A stretch of 64,000 nucleotides of DNA from NCBI RefSeq assembly GCF_905220415.1, contig NC_059568.1:16306001-16370000 (forward strand), read 5' to 3'. The stretch comes from Colias croceus. Its lineage: Eukaryota > Arthropoda > Insecta > Lepidoptera > Pieridae. Shown here one piece after another: positions 1 through 10,876 of the stretch (positions are counted from its first letter, which is position 1; each line of letters begins with the position of its first letter). Under the pieces are notes generated by a model. It saw only the letters and a list, made by a program, of their open reading frames with translations. It was not told the DNA's origin and made no database searches. A program made the position numbers and the translations under genes.

Positions 1-397
1 TCCATCTGCACTGCCCACGTGATCGGTTGTAATATGTTTTGCCTTTTTTAGGGGTTTTGGGATACAACATACACTATGTATGTAAGGAGTTATATAATAT
101 GTTTATTATAATATAATGGTATTATGAATTAAATGAATGAAGAAAAATAAAAATCTTGGATACATTTTTTTACGTTGAGAATGTGATATGGTTAAATATC
201 TTTATTATATAGAATTGATACAATTAAGATAATTGCTGATACAGATTGTGGTGATAAGGATAATTGTCTAATATTAAGTAATTACCTAATGATGTAACAC
301 TTATCTGAAGATTACGATCGTATGTGTGACATTAATTAATTAACGTTATCTGATATAAAGTATGATTTATAAATAAATAGAACTTCGATAGTTGAGA
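1..397. other. AT-rich sequence, nothing assigned
   Basis: No gene or repeat recognised. A single E-box hexamer CACGTG lies at 16-21, which is expected by chance at this length. Confidence 0.4.
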
Positions 398-525
398 GTA
401 AAATTTCAAGGCATCATGGTAATACCGTCACGCCATGGAGTAAGGTGACGATTTTGGTCTTGAATGAATGAATCTTTCCTCAGAAGTTTCACTTCTGACT
501 CGCGTGCTCGGCAAACATACTTTTT
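398..525. repeat. Unclassified interspersed repeat, copy 1 of 4
   Basis: Shares a core (GCGACGATTTTGG-like block, then AGAAGTTTCACTTCTGAC and GTGCTCGG) with 32859-33013, 52141-52313 and 58243-58326. This copy keeps the right half best. No terminal structure or target duplication could be defined. Confidence 0.6.
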
Positions 526-1854
526 TATGACTTAAAACAATAAAAAAATAAATAAAAAAAATTGTTTTAAATTACGTATCCATTTCAAAGTTGATATTGT
601 TTTAACCTAGTCAAAGTGAAGGTTTTTGCTCGTGTACAGCTGTAAAAATAGAGGAACAAAACAAGTTTAACAGTATTATGTTCACAATGCAGATGAATCC
701 AAAGAACCCTTTGATGTAGAGCTTACAGCTTAGATGTTTTTAGAATGCCTGGAGGCTTTTTCTAAGTGTAGCTCACCTTTGAACGTACTTTAAAGGCGCG
801 AAAACTATGTTGCAATACTTTACTTTATCTTTTGATATTTATATTCTTTGAATATGGATAAAAAACACACCCAAACGCACGCACGCACTCACCCACACAC
901 ACAACTCACCACTCTTTAATAAGTTACTGTTTTAAATATACATATAATTGATAATAATTGTAAAACTCGTAATTGGCGTATTGTATCATAGATATAAGTA
1001 GATTAAGTCAAACTGTAAGCTGTGTAGTTTTCAAATAAATAAATAAATAAAAGAATAGAATAAAATAATTAGTCTAATAATAGATATATAAACTATTTCG
1101 GATAATAAATTGCATCACCAGTTCGGTCATTTTTACCAAATTCATTGCATTGAGAGATATGTGATTAAACATTAACCGTGTTAGGAGTTAAATCCTTCTA
1201 TTGTACTTATTTTTTGTTGCGAAGATTTGAAATTTATTAGGCAAATGTGTACAAATAACAAGAGAATAGAGATATGTAATTAGAAAAATCACCACTGTTT
1301 TATTAAAAAATTATTTAATACTGTTAAAAATAATGTTTAAATATAACTGTTTTTTTATATTGATAAAGTACTATCATATTTCTCCATTCTTCAATCTTCT
1401 GCAATCACTTTAAAGCGAAGTTTTTAAATAAACAGCAGGTAAAGCAATTAAATTCTAAATAAGACCTCGCGTAACTGTAAATTACTCCTGTATATTGAAA
1501 ATAATGGAAGAGTGTGTTAAATGAAGCTTACACATTAAACGTACGACGCAACTAACCTTGAAAATCTTTCTTAAATCATATTAGTATAAAACCCTTGTGT
1601 AAGAAATATAATAACAAGAAAAATAAACATACAGTTAATAAAAATATTGCAGATTAAATAGCACACATAAAATGCAATTTATTCTCCCTATATTTGCTCT
1701 TTCTCAATGTAAACTTGGGTAAGTAATATCGTAACAAAGTATCATAATATTTGATATTATACATGGAATATACGAGAGTTTACAAAATGATATAAATTTG
1801 TTTTATTTCAAGGTGAATGCGCAATACAATATAACCTTTTATGATTATTCCTGT
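526..1854. other. AT-rich intronic stretch
   Basis: Apart from the CA microsatellite at 863-908 and a short run of ATAA repeats near 1035-1050, nothing recognisable. Confidence 0.4.
863..908. repeat. CA-rich microsatellite
   Basis: Interrupted CA/CGCA tract, including three GCAC-like units and a CACACACACA run. No coding context. Confidence 0.75.
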
Positions 1855-1894
1855 AAGGCTCAGGAAATGTATTATTATACATTTCCTGAGCCTT
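1855..1894. repeat. Perfect short hairpin (17-bp arms, 6-nt loop)
   Basis: Left arm 1855-1871 and right arm 1878-1894 are exact reverse complements around the loop TTATTA. Too short for a usual pre-miRNA; a MITE core or a short foldback is likelier. Confidence 0.8.
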
Positions 1895-2942
1895 AATTTT
1901 CTCTTATACTATACATATAATATACATAATAATATGACTGTCATGGAACTATGGCAAAAAAACTATATTTATAGAAAAATGAAGAGAAGCAATATAATTT
2001 CACTAATATTATATAACAAAAAACAAACATAATCAAGTAAATCCAAACACCGAGTGCAAACAAGTTAGTACTATTAAGTTGAAGTTAGCACTAACAAACT
2101 ATACTCTCGAGCTGTGTAGACGTGGGTTTAATCAAATAAAACCGTGTTCAGAGTGGATCCTGTCTGTAAGTAATTTATTTTGTACAGTTTTTCCTTTTAA
2201 ACCTATTTCAACGTGTAGCTTCGTAGGCGAGTGCTACGACGTAGCACGGCGTAGATCGCTACGGTGACTAAACCGTTTTTAATTTTAAGTTGAGCTAAGA
2301 GGTAATATTGAAGTACTTAAAGTGAATATATTTATATTTATAGAAGTAGATTTTAATAAATAATTTTCAAGTTATACAAATTTATTTTATGACCTTGCTT
2401 TTTATGTAGCTACGTTTATGTATACAGCGTAAATTACACATAACGCTCGAATTACCCGTAATGGATTAAAAATAACTAGTAAATTATAATTGTGTTTGTA
2501 CATTGCTCTTTAATCATGTAAATGTACACCAGCAAACAATATTGCCACGTCGATTAGCGCACAAACAAGCTCCATTAGGTTTTATTTCCAACAAAACAAA
2601 CACTTGGTTGTCAAACGGTTACAACACAATCAATTACATACACCTACAATTTATAAAGTACGCAACTTCAAACGTTTGATATTTACACAATCTACACGTG
2701 CAAGAATATATCTGTACTATATAAGTATATATAACAGCCTTGATATTTATCATATTGTCCTCTTTTCTCCTGGGATCAACTCTTGCCATTTCACGATAAA
2801 CGCGTGTTCAAAACAAAACCCTGTCAAACAGAATTCATAAGCATGTAAGAAGTATACTTTTAACATGTTTTAGTAAAATGAACAAACTTTAGCTTTGGCT
2901 CGCAGAAGTACGAGTAATAACACTAATTCATTTTCAGTTTCA
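1895..2942. other. Intronic stretch, no gene recognised
   Basis: Contains two small open frames (2079-2267 and 2604-2840, plus strand) with no recognisable domain. A somewhat GC-richer patch at 2225-2265 has repeated GTAGC/CTACG words. Confidence 0.35.
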
Positions 2943-3130
2943 TCACTACATAGTATAAAACAAAGTCGCTTTATCTGTCCCTATGTCCCTTTGTATGCTT
3001 AAATCTTTAAAACTACGCAACGGATTTTGATGCGGTTTTTTTAATAGATAGAGTGATTCAAGAAGATGGTTTTAGTATATAATTTATTAGGTTTTAGACA
3101 AAGTGGGCGAAGCCGCGGGCGGTAAGCTAG
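2943..3130 (+). mobile_element. Non-autonomous Helitron, family H1 (full length, 188 bp)
   Basis: Begins TCACTAC after an A and ends in a GC hairpin (GGGCGAAGCCGC) followed by AAGCTAG and a T. This is the Helitron signature: 5' TC, 3' hairpin plus CTAG, and insertion between A and T without target duplication. The body has the words ACAAAGTCGC and CAACGGATTTTGATGCGG shared with the other H1 copies. Confidence 0.85.
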
Positions 3131-3941
3131 TTATAAATAAATACGTAAAATTTAGTGGTGTTACAATTAAATGCATTTATAGTGAAGGCTTTTAATGAAT
3201 ACATTTAAATGAATGCATCCCAAATTGGATGTTATTGAGATCATTGTGAAGCCAATTAAGTTTTATTCATGAAATTAAATACATTTTTGTAGTTCAATCC
3301 TGAGGCGTGTCATGGCGTTAAATTATAAGATAAATTGAATGTATTTTAAGCTTTCTTTGTGTTGTAATGAATTTACCTATCGTAACCTAAGTATTAAGTA
3401 ATCTACAACAATTATAGATACATCTGTGTTAAAGTGTAATATTTAAACTTTTACTTATAACACTTTTAAAACTCTACTTGTTGCAATTTAAGATAAATAA
3501 GTTAAAATGGTCTTATAACGGAATTCCTGCATTTTTAAGCATTCTTATATTATAATTCAGCATTCTTAAAAAATATCATGATAATTTTAAACAAGAGCGC
3601 CTGCTTATAAATTTCATAATAGTTTAAATAAATAGTATATTTATAAGTTAATAAAATGCGCTTTTAATTATTTATATTACAGATTTAATATTGCAAGAAC
3701 TGCTTGTCTCAAAAGTTCTTAGTTAGAACCGAAGGCCGTAATCGGATGCTGAGGCTGTGCGGTCTGGTCCAAGTCGCTAATTAAACCACGAGGCTTATAG
3801 CAACTTTGCTATAATATGTAATTACTGATTTCACTTACATATTTGTATATTATTCTATATTATGTATTATTTAATTACAGATTTTTTTTTATTTACCACT
3901 TTATTCTTCTAGTGTTTGATTTTACGCGAGTATTATACATT
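3131..3941. other. Intronic stretch, no gene recognised
   Basis: AT-rich. A short GC-richer patch at 3725-3795 has no open frame of note. Bases 3910-3941 (ending near ACGCGAGTATTAT) precede the MITE at 3942 and recur before its relative at 55570, so the family may extend further left than its inverted repeat. Confidence 0.35.
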
Positions 3942-4091
3942 TAGAATTTAAAGACTTTTTAACGGATTTTAAATGCGATTTATTCATTATATTATTTTCC
4001 CGACGTTTCGAACAATTTACAGCGAGCGTGGTCACCGTGAATATAATGAATAAATCGCGTTTAAAATCCTTTAAAAAGTCTTTAATTTCTA
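3942..4091. mobile_element. Foldback MITE, 'GGATTTTAAACGCGATTTATT' family (150 bp)
   Basis: Left arm 3942-3993 and right arm 4040-4091 are 52-bp inverted repeats with about three mismatches. The 46-bp centre contains CGACGTTTCGAACA and CAGCGAGCGTGGTCACCGTG. Relatives occur at 20618-20660, 23809-23889, 26915-27085 and 55570-55707. Confidence 0.85.
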
Positions 4092-6126
4092 TATACTTTA
4101 TTCTTTTGGAATGTACTAAGAAAGATTGAGGAAATGAAATATTATGGGTAACAATATATCATTGAAGCATAATATTATGTAATAAACAAGTAATTTTTTT
4201 CATAAAAAAATTAGAAGCGGTAAAAATATGATCAATTATGCAGTCTATTAATTATCCATATCCAAAACTGATACGAACAAAACAAAGACTAATAAAACGA
4301 TGGTACAATAAAATTTCGCACTCAAAAATGATTTTAATAAACGCAGCCACTAAAATGTAACAAACTATGGTAACAAGGCATTCATTAGTGAACGTATTGT
4401 TACATATAACGTTTCACAGCGGCTCGCTTCGTAGACCTTCAGCTGTTCCGTGAACCTGCATAATTTGCTGGCCTTCTGAACGCGATGACATAAATAGTAG
4501 ACACTTATCATGGAATAACGGGATTTTTTGCGTGTTGTGTCACCTCTGTTTGACTTGTCTTTATATATTATCATGTACATAATATGTGATGTATCAAATA
4601 CAAGTAGGTATTTGTCAAATGAGTGAAGCTTGTACAATTAGTAGAATATTTTTTAAGTAGCCAATTTATTAGAAAACATTTTTTTAAACATCGAATGGAC
4701 CAATCTCTTTTGTATAATTATAAAACGTTACCTACCTAATGACCTCAATTATACTGAAGTTATATTGCGAAACCTTGATGACGGCTCGTCCTAAGAGTCC
4801 AAATTAAGAAAAGTGCTTATAAATTATAAACAACTAAAAAATAGGCTAATCAAATAATCATTTACTTTCTGGTACAGAAAATTGAAAGTGACATCACAAG
4901 TGAAACAGGTGTATAACACAAAGGGACATTCCCAACGTAATCAAACAATTTTCCAAATAATTACTTCAATTACATTAATATAATAATAAGACGTGAATAT
5001 GAAACGTTGTGATAGCAATCTGAATACGTTAATTGGCGTAACTTCAGTAGTTAATTGCAAAATTGCAGTACAGACTGCAGGCTATATCGCGAACTGGCAA
5101 TCGTAATAGCATTGGTTTCCAATTTCAATCATTAATAATGTTTAATTTTATTTAATAACGTTACTTTAACCTTTTCTTGTTATTGTCTAAGCTCATATTA
5201 TTTATTGAAAGGGAAAATATACAAATATATTATAATTCTTCTCTCTGAAGACTAAACTAATATTTACTTTATGAAAATATGACGCATGTCACATGTCATA
5301 CAATAACTGTTATTGTTTGTAATATTTGAGTATAAAATACATAATATATTTTATTTCATACAAAGTTGGTGTCTGAGTGACACTTTAGTTCATAAAATAA
5401 TAAATAACATCAGCTAACATCAGATACATATTATTTTATATGAAAATTAATAAAACACAGTTTTCTCTACAAGTAGGGTGTCCCACCATCGGTGAACTCA
5501 TTTTAACGGCACTTATAATTTTACACACGCTAAATAAAGTAGGACACCCTGTAAAATTATACACCATTATAAAAATGCCAATATGCTACATTTGGTTTAA
5601 TACAAAATCCATCACACTAACACCAATAAGACAAGCCCATCAAATCTTAGCACGCCATTAATGTCCAAATTCAATCGGATGGACATATTGGCCATATCAA
5701 CATTGAGCATGACATCAATAAACCGCAATAGGTATTACACAGCAATCACGATATTGCTCGGTGCATTCCTATCCGGCACATTTCCTTCGGATGCTTAGGA
5801 AATTGTCTCAGAAGTATAGCAATCTCATATAGCCAATAAGCGGGCCAATAGAGACTGATATTATAGAAGGGAATGTATTTGAACTCAAAATGTAGTGGAC
5901 AGATTTAATTTTTTTTTGGCAGCATTTTTCTTTGACGAGACGAAGGACTTGAATATTTCAAAATGTAAAATCTTTTGTCAATAAAGAATTTTTCTTAAAA
6001 ACACAAAAAAGGATATATTATCTATCTATTTTGGTTTTTATCCGGGTCATTCTAAATTGAACAAATAAGATACTTAGTTCTTTATGTAATTATATAAAAC
6101 CAGACTTTATAAAAGTTTAATGATTA
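4092..6126. other. Intronic stretch, no gene recognised
   Basis: Holds a 90-codon minus-strand frame (4365-4637) and a 73-codon plus frame (5440-5661); neither resembles a known family. At 5475-5550 a short pair GGGTGTCC / GGACACCC suggests a decayed small inverted-repeat element. Confidence 0.35.
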
Positions 6127-6299
6127 TGTTTTTACGCGCATTACTCCGCTCTTATTAGTCTTAGCGTGATGATATCCTATAGCCTTCTTCGATAAATGGT
6201 CTATCTAACGCCGAAAGAATTTGTCAAAAAGACCAGTAGGTACCGAGATTAGCGCATTCAAACAAACAAACCCTTCAGCTTTTTTAACATTAGTATAGA
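6127..6299 (-). mobile_element. Decayed Helitron, family H2
   Basis: Reverse-orientation match to the H2 body: the GATTAGCGC(A/G)TTCAAACAAACAAAC block, the AGCCTTC(C/T)TCGATAAATGG block, and 5' end TATAGA followed by T. The GC hairpin/CTAG 3' end is degraded. Confidence 0.7.
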
Positions 6300-6317
6300 T
6301 TGCGTATTATTCATAAT

Positions 6318-6506
6318 TATATTATAAATGCGCTGATGTTTTTCTTTCTATCAAATAGCAATGTATTTATGCTATGTGATTTTCGTCCCTAAAGATAGTA
6401 AGGAGACTAGAGAGTGACATAGGTTATTTATTACCGCGGTGAAAGATCTCAATCCCATGTGAATTTCTTTTCATTACGCGGGCATAAGCGCGGGCGGGAA
6501 CATAGT
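6318..6506 (+). mobile_element. Decayed Helitron-like fragment, family H3
   Basis: Starts near TATTATAAATGCG, as in H3 copies, and ends near GCGGGC...GCGCGGGCGGGAACATAG, a mutated H3 terminus. The middle is poorly conserved. Confidence 0.5.
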
Positions 6507-6650
6507 TATCTGTAAATGCCTCTTAGAGGACCAAGAAAATTGTTTTTACCAAAAGGACAATGTTTTTTTTTCAGTTTTTTTCTTTAGCAATTAATAATAG
6601 TGGCGCAGTAATAAAAAGTGTAAAACAAAAATTCTTTATTTTTTAAAGTT

Positions 6651-6687
6651 TATAGAAGTGTAAAACAGTGGTTTTAACACTTCTATA
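6651..6687. repeat. Short imperfect hairpin
   Basis: Arms TATAGAAGTG-TAAAAC and its complement surround a 4-nt loop, with one bulged base. It lies 27 bp from a second hairpin and both may belong to one decayed foldback. Confidence 0.6.
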
Positions 6688-6713
6688 TCTTGTTCTTCTA
6701 TTCTTGTTTCATT

Positions 6714-6764
6714 AAGGCTGTATTTTGATATCACTATATCAAAATTAAACCTTAATGAAACAAC
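6714..6764. repeat. Imperfect hairpin (about 23-bp arms)
   Basis: TTGTTTCATTAAGG on the left pairs with CCTTAATGAAACAA on the right; the inner TTTTGATAT pairs with ATATCAAAA, separated by a few mismatches. Confidence 0.6.
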
Positions 6765-7792
6765 AATAGCATTTATTGGTGAAAGCTCGGTACAGATCAA
6801 TGCATTTCGCGTGGGCGGGATCGGTATCAAACGCTGCGTCTAATTGGCCCAGTAATTATGTAACTCATGTGTTACATTTCAAACTAGTTTAATCATTCGA
6901 TTTTTACACTGTTTTTAAATAATATTGATGTTTGTAATAGGTAGAGGTAGGTATGTACTTTCTTTTGTTCGTGGGTACAATCAATTACTTTATTATGTTT
7001 GAGATGGCAAGAAATGATTACTACTGCAACATACCTACTTACAAGTAAAACATAATTATTATAATAATATGTAGGTATCTATTGTGATATGTTTTTACGT
7101 CGGTGGGAAGTTAAAATTATAAATGCTATCTGTTTGTCTGTTAGTCCTTCAAAAACACCTCAACCTCGACAAAAATCAGAAAGAATAGTTGCAGTATCAA
7201 CTTTTTTTTTTAATAATCAGGGCCTAATTAGTGAAAATATTGACAACAATCCGAATGTTATCAAAAACATATTTGTTATCTTTGATGTGGTAATGAATAA
7301 TATCTAAAAGTCTAAAACGTATAACAAACGAACGTACTTTGAAGATACTTTTTGATGAAATTTCAAAAAATAAAATCCGGATTATAAAATAGCGCGTAGC
7401 TCGAGTGGCTCTTTCATCTTCACACTGCGTCAAAATTATGTTATTAATAATTATTTATCGCGAATAACTCTTTATCTAGGTTAGGTAGGTTTTGTCTGTT
7501 TAATGTGTATTAAATTCAATTAATTAATATAATCATTAATATACAAAGTTTTGGCTGTGAATTGTGACCAATATATCTGTACTCTGTACATAAGTAAACG
7601 ATTGTATCCTAAAATTTTTAAGTAAAATAAAAGTTTTTGTAACATATTATTAGCATAAAAATTGAAGCATTTCTCATTAAGTCTTCACACTTTTTTCCCA
7701 ACCGCAGATTTTTGCCGTTTTATCAGATAATACGATGTTACGCTAACATAATGGACTGCAGTCATTTCCACTCTAGTGAGCAAGCGACGCAC
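6765..7792. other. Intronic stretch, no gene recognised
   Basis: AT-rich with two overlapping opposite-strand frames (7089-7307, 7224-7433) of no recognisable content. GC rises toward 7750, where the CTCF-like cluster starts. Confidence 0.35.
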
Positions 7793-7807
7793 AGCGCCAT
7801 CTAGTGG
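7793..7807 (-). promoter_or_regulatory. CTCF-like motif 1
   Basis: Minus-strand CCACTAGATGGCGCT fits every position of the general animal CTCF core CCASYAGRKGGCRSY. Confidence 0.5.
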
Positions 7808-7825
7808 GAAATGAGTGAATATATC

Positions 7826-7840
7826 CGCGCCATCTATCGG
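7826..7840 (-). promoter_or_regulatory. CTCF-like motif 2 (weak)
   Basis: Minus-strand CCGATAGATGGCGCG keeps the AGATGGCGC centre but departs from the consensus at three flanking positions. Confidence 0.25.
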
Positions 7841-8012
7841 AATCTTGGCGAACTATCGAAACTCTCGAACTCTGTAGTAACGTTACAAGAGTACTTCAGG
7901 ATTCATGTAAAGTTTTATTTACAGCGCGCTCTCTACAGCGCACAGAATATATAAATGATTTTGTAACGGCCGGCATCCTCGCTACGCCACTTCATAAGTG
8001 TTCCACCGCTCG

Positions 8013-8027
8013 CCGGCAGATGGCGCT
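8013..8027 (+). promoter_or_regulatory. CTCF-like motif 3
   Basis: CCGGCAGATGGCGCT matches the CTCF core except one base (G for A at position 3). It points opposite to motif 1. The surrounding 7960-8030 is GC-rich. Confidence 0.4.
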
Positions 8028-10310
8028 GAAATATATTGTAAAAACTTTCCGTGTTCTTGACGCAGTGGAATTTATAGCAGCTCATTTACTAAAGTTTCTG
8101 AAAATGCCAGTGAAACCAAGTGAAACAGACGTAGAAATATGGATGTAACAGAATAGCATAGTTAGCAATTTATTTGGTGCATTTGTGTTGCACATTTTAA
8201 TAGCTGATCACTTACAAAATAGCTTTTCATTCTATAATTAAACGCTCCAACCTGATAATTACATTTTGCAGCCACAAACACAATACAAAAACACAAATAG
8301 AAATTAAAACGAGTTTTACAGTCCTTGGTAAATATCTGTTAAGCTTGAATTTGAAAAGACGAGCTCGAATACAAAAGATACGATTATGTGGCGAGTAAAT
8401 TTTTTTGCTTGATTGTATTATGAAAAGCCTCTCTTACATCGCTGGTTTAATTAAACGTGGGTTGTACCTGCCTACTTAATGAACTTCTTGAAACAAAAGT
8501 AAAAAAGCGCCTTTAATTAAGCTGATGGCCGCTTTTGATAGGATGCGTGAATAGTGAGCACACGTGGCCTTTTTGGTAACGAAGTTAGTTTAGTTATTTT
8601 TAATGACAGCAGTTTTAGGTATATTAATTTGTAAAGAGGATGAACATACTAACTGTCGGACAGTTTTTATGCATAGTCTAAACTAGTATCTAGGGTTTCA
8701 AACATAGTTGAAATTTTGCACAACGCTTACTTTTGGTGAAGTCCCGTGTCCCATATGATAGTCGGGCATGGGGCAGATGCATTATTCATACAACCGTTTC
8801 ACTTGTTTTTATTAAGCACTAAGAAAATAATTTTAGAAATTCGCCTTTTATAAAAAGAAGAATAAATGATAAAGTTAATGTAAAAACATAGGTACTTACG
8901 CCATCGGTAAACTTTTCGGAAATATCGTTTTCATCAAGATATTAATTCACCATTGGAGTGAATATCAGCTGTACGTTCGTTAAAAAGTAAACATCAATTT
9001 CAATTTATTTCCGACTCGCTTATACGCGGTATTTCGACTTTTTGATTGGAATCTGAGGTTTTAACCGCTGGAGAACCACCATAGAACTACCACTAATAAT
9101 TGATACTGAAGCGAGTCACTCTAAAATAATATTTGAATTTTGATCAAATCTAAATGAATCCCCGACATTAAAATGCAAACTTTACATTCCATAATCGCTC
9201 GAATTTATCATTAGCCGATCAAAATCTGTGACCCACATAGAAGTTGCCTGAACACAGTACGTGTAAATCTTGAATAGTTCTCTGAAATCCACGGTCGATA
9301 AGTACTTCCAAACGTCTCAGTTTTAATTAGAAAGACTGAATTTTAGTTATATGCGGGTAGCCGTGGGTTTCGGGACACATGCCTCTGGGTACTGCAGCGT
9401 CTAATGAATTTGCATTCTGGCATTGAACGTTTGCCTGCTAAATTAGTTTGTTTTGTGTCCTGTACGTGTATCTTTGGGAATAGGAATTGTTTATCTGTGA
9501 TGGAATATTCAATATAGGATTGTAAAAATGTTCTGATATTGCAAAGGTTTAGGTTGTTTACAACTGGAGCATTATATTTTTGGACTTCAAATGGAAGCTA
9601 ACATAATTTTTTGTAATACAGTAGGTAAAATGAATTTACCACTGCCATTTTGCTGAAAGCGTCAGATTAGTATTGGTTTTAATTGAAACGTATCATACAA
9701 TGAACAAACTTTTTTATTAATAAAATACAGAAATAAGGATAATTTAAACGACCTCAAAACAAGCTGAAATCGGGCAACTAATTACAATATATCTTCTGAA
9801 TTAAAACATAAAACTCGTTCTTATATTTCTTTAAAAAAGTACTGAATATAATTCAGAGCTAAACTCACTTTGTTATTTATAACAAAAAGATAATATTATG
9901 CCCATTTTATGCTTCATTATGTATTTAGGTTGAAATAAACTTAATTTAATTCATTATTATTTTATCAAACATTTTTTTTTGTGTGATGGGTCTATGGGCC
10001 AGTCACGGGTTAGACCTGTGTACCAAATTACGAATATTTAACCTTTTTTACGTCGAAATCTATCGGAAGTAGTTAAGTGTTGGTAAGGGATAAAGCAATC
10101 AGATAAATATTTATTTTACGGTATTAAATATTGTTTCAACATTATATTTTTATTTTTATTATAGTTAAAATATTCGTAAAGAAGAAGAATTGTGGCCAAA
10201 ACGAAAAATTGTCTAATCCTCCTCCGCGATGAGGGAACCTGAAGAAAATTTGGCAAAGACACTGTCAAAGTATTGGTGGAAAAGTCTGAAAACAAAAAAT
10301 GGTCTGACTT
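8028..10310. other. Intronic stretch, no gene recognised
   Basis: AT-rich. A minus-strand frame of 73 codons (10116-10337) carries no recognisable domain. A slightly GC-richer patch at 9350-9430 has no splice-bounded frame. Confidence 0.35.
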
Positions 10311-10314
10311 TTTT

Positions 10315-10490
10315 AAGTACCTAGGGGAAACTGGCATATAGATGGGATCCGGAGTATGTTAGATTTCTACCGACTAAAACTCCACTGTGTTTGGAACGCG
10401 CCGCGGCCGCTTCGTTATCAGTTTCCCTGATCCCAACTTCCCATACTATAAGTTTGAATAGTTTGGGACTAGATGGCGTTCTTATAATAT
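10315..10490. repeat. GC-rich repeat-like segment
   Basis: Contains GGATCCGG, a GCGGCCGC octamer and an inverted pair GGGAAACTG / CAGTTTCCC. The style resembles lepidopteran repeats, but there is no second copy in the window, so the family is unproven. It ends in ACTAGATGGCG, a partial CTCF-like core. Confidence 0.3.
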
Positions 10491-10510
10491 TTCAGATTCT
10501 TTATATATTA

Positions 10511-10695
10511 CTAGCTTACCGCCCGCGGCTTCGCCCGCTTTCTCTAAAACGATTTGAGATTTAAAGTTTTAAACTATCCTATCTCTCAAGTTGGATCAAA
10601 CTGCACATGGTGTGCGAATTTTATTATAATCGGTTAAGTGGTTTAGGAGTCCATTGAGGACAAACATTGTGACACGAGATTTATATATATTAAGA
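10511..10695 (-). mobile_element. Non-autonomous Helitron, family H4
   Basis: In minus orientation it begins TCTTAATATATATAAATCTC and ends in the same GCGGGCGAAGCCGC hairpin plus CTAG as H1. Its 3' end (plus-strand left) follows an A. The 5' end abuts the next Helitron with no spacer. Confidence 0.8.
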
Positions 10696-10876
10696 CTAGC
10701 TGTGCTCCGCGGTTTTACCCGCAGTGATCCGCTCCTCTCAACGTGCGATGATATGATAAAGCCTTTAGCCTTCCTCGATAAGGCTATGTAAAACTGAAAG
10801 AATTTTTCAAATCGGACCAGTAGTTCGCGAGATTAGCGCGTTCAAACAAACAAACTCTTCAGCTTTATAGTATAGA
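10696..10876 (-). mobile_element. Non-autonomous Helitron, family H2, inserted at the H4 5' end
   Basis: Plus-strand CTAGCTGTGCTCCGCGG at left is the reverse of the H2 3' end, with hairpin GCGGGTAAAACCGC, and it ends TATAGA before a T. It sits exactly at the terminal A|T of the H4 element, forming a head-to-tail pair. Confidence 0.85.

Noticed and set aside
4365..4637. 90-codon minus-strand frame, the second longest in the window
   Set aside because: No recognisable domain, AT-driven composition, no splice sites or conservation evidence.
7480..7495. TTAGG-like telomeric repeat
   Set aside because: Only GGTTAGGTAGG occurs once; insect telomeric arrays are long and exact.
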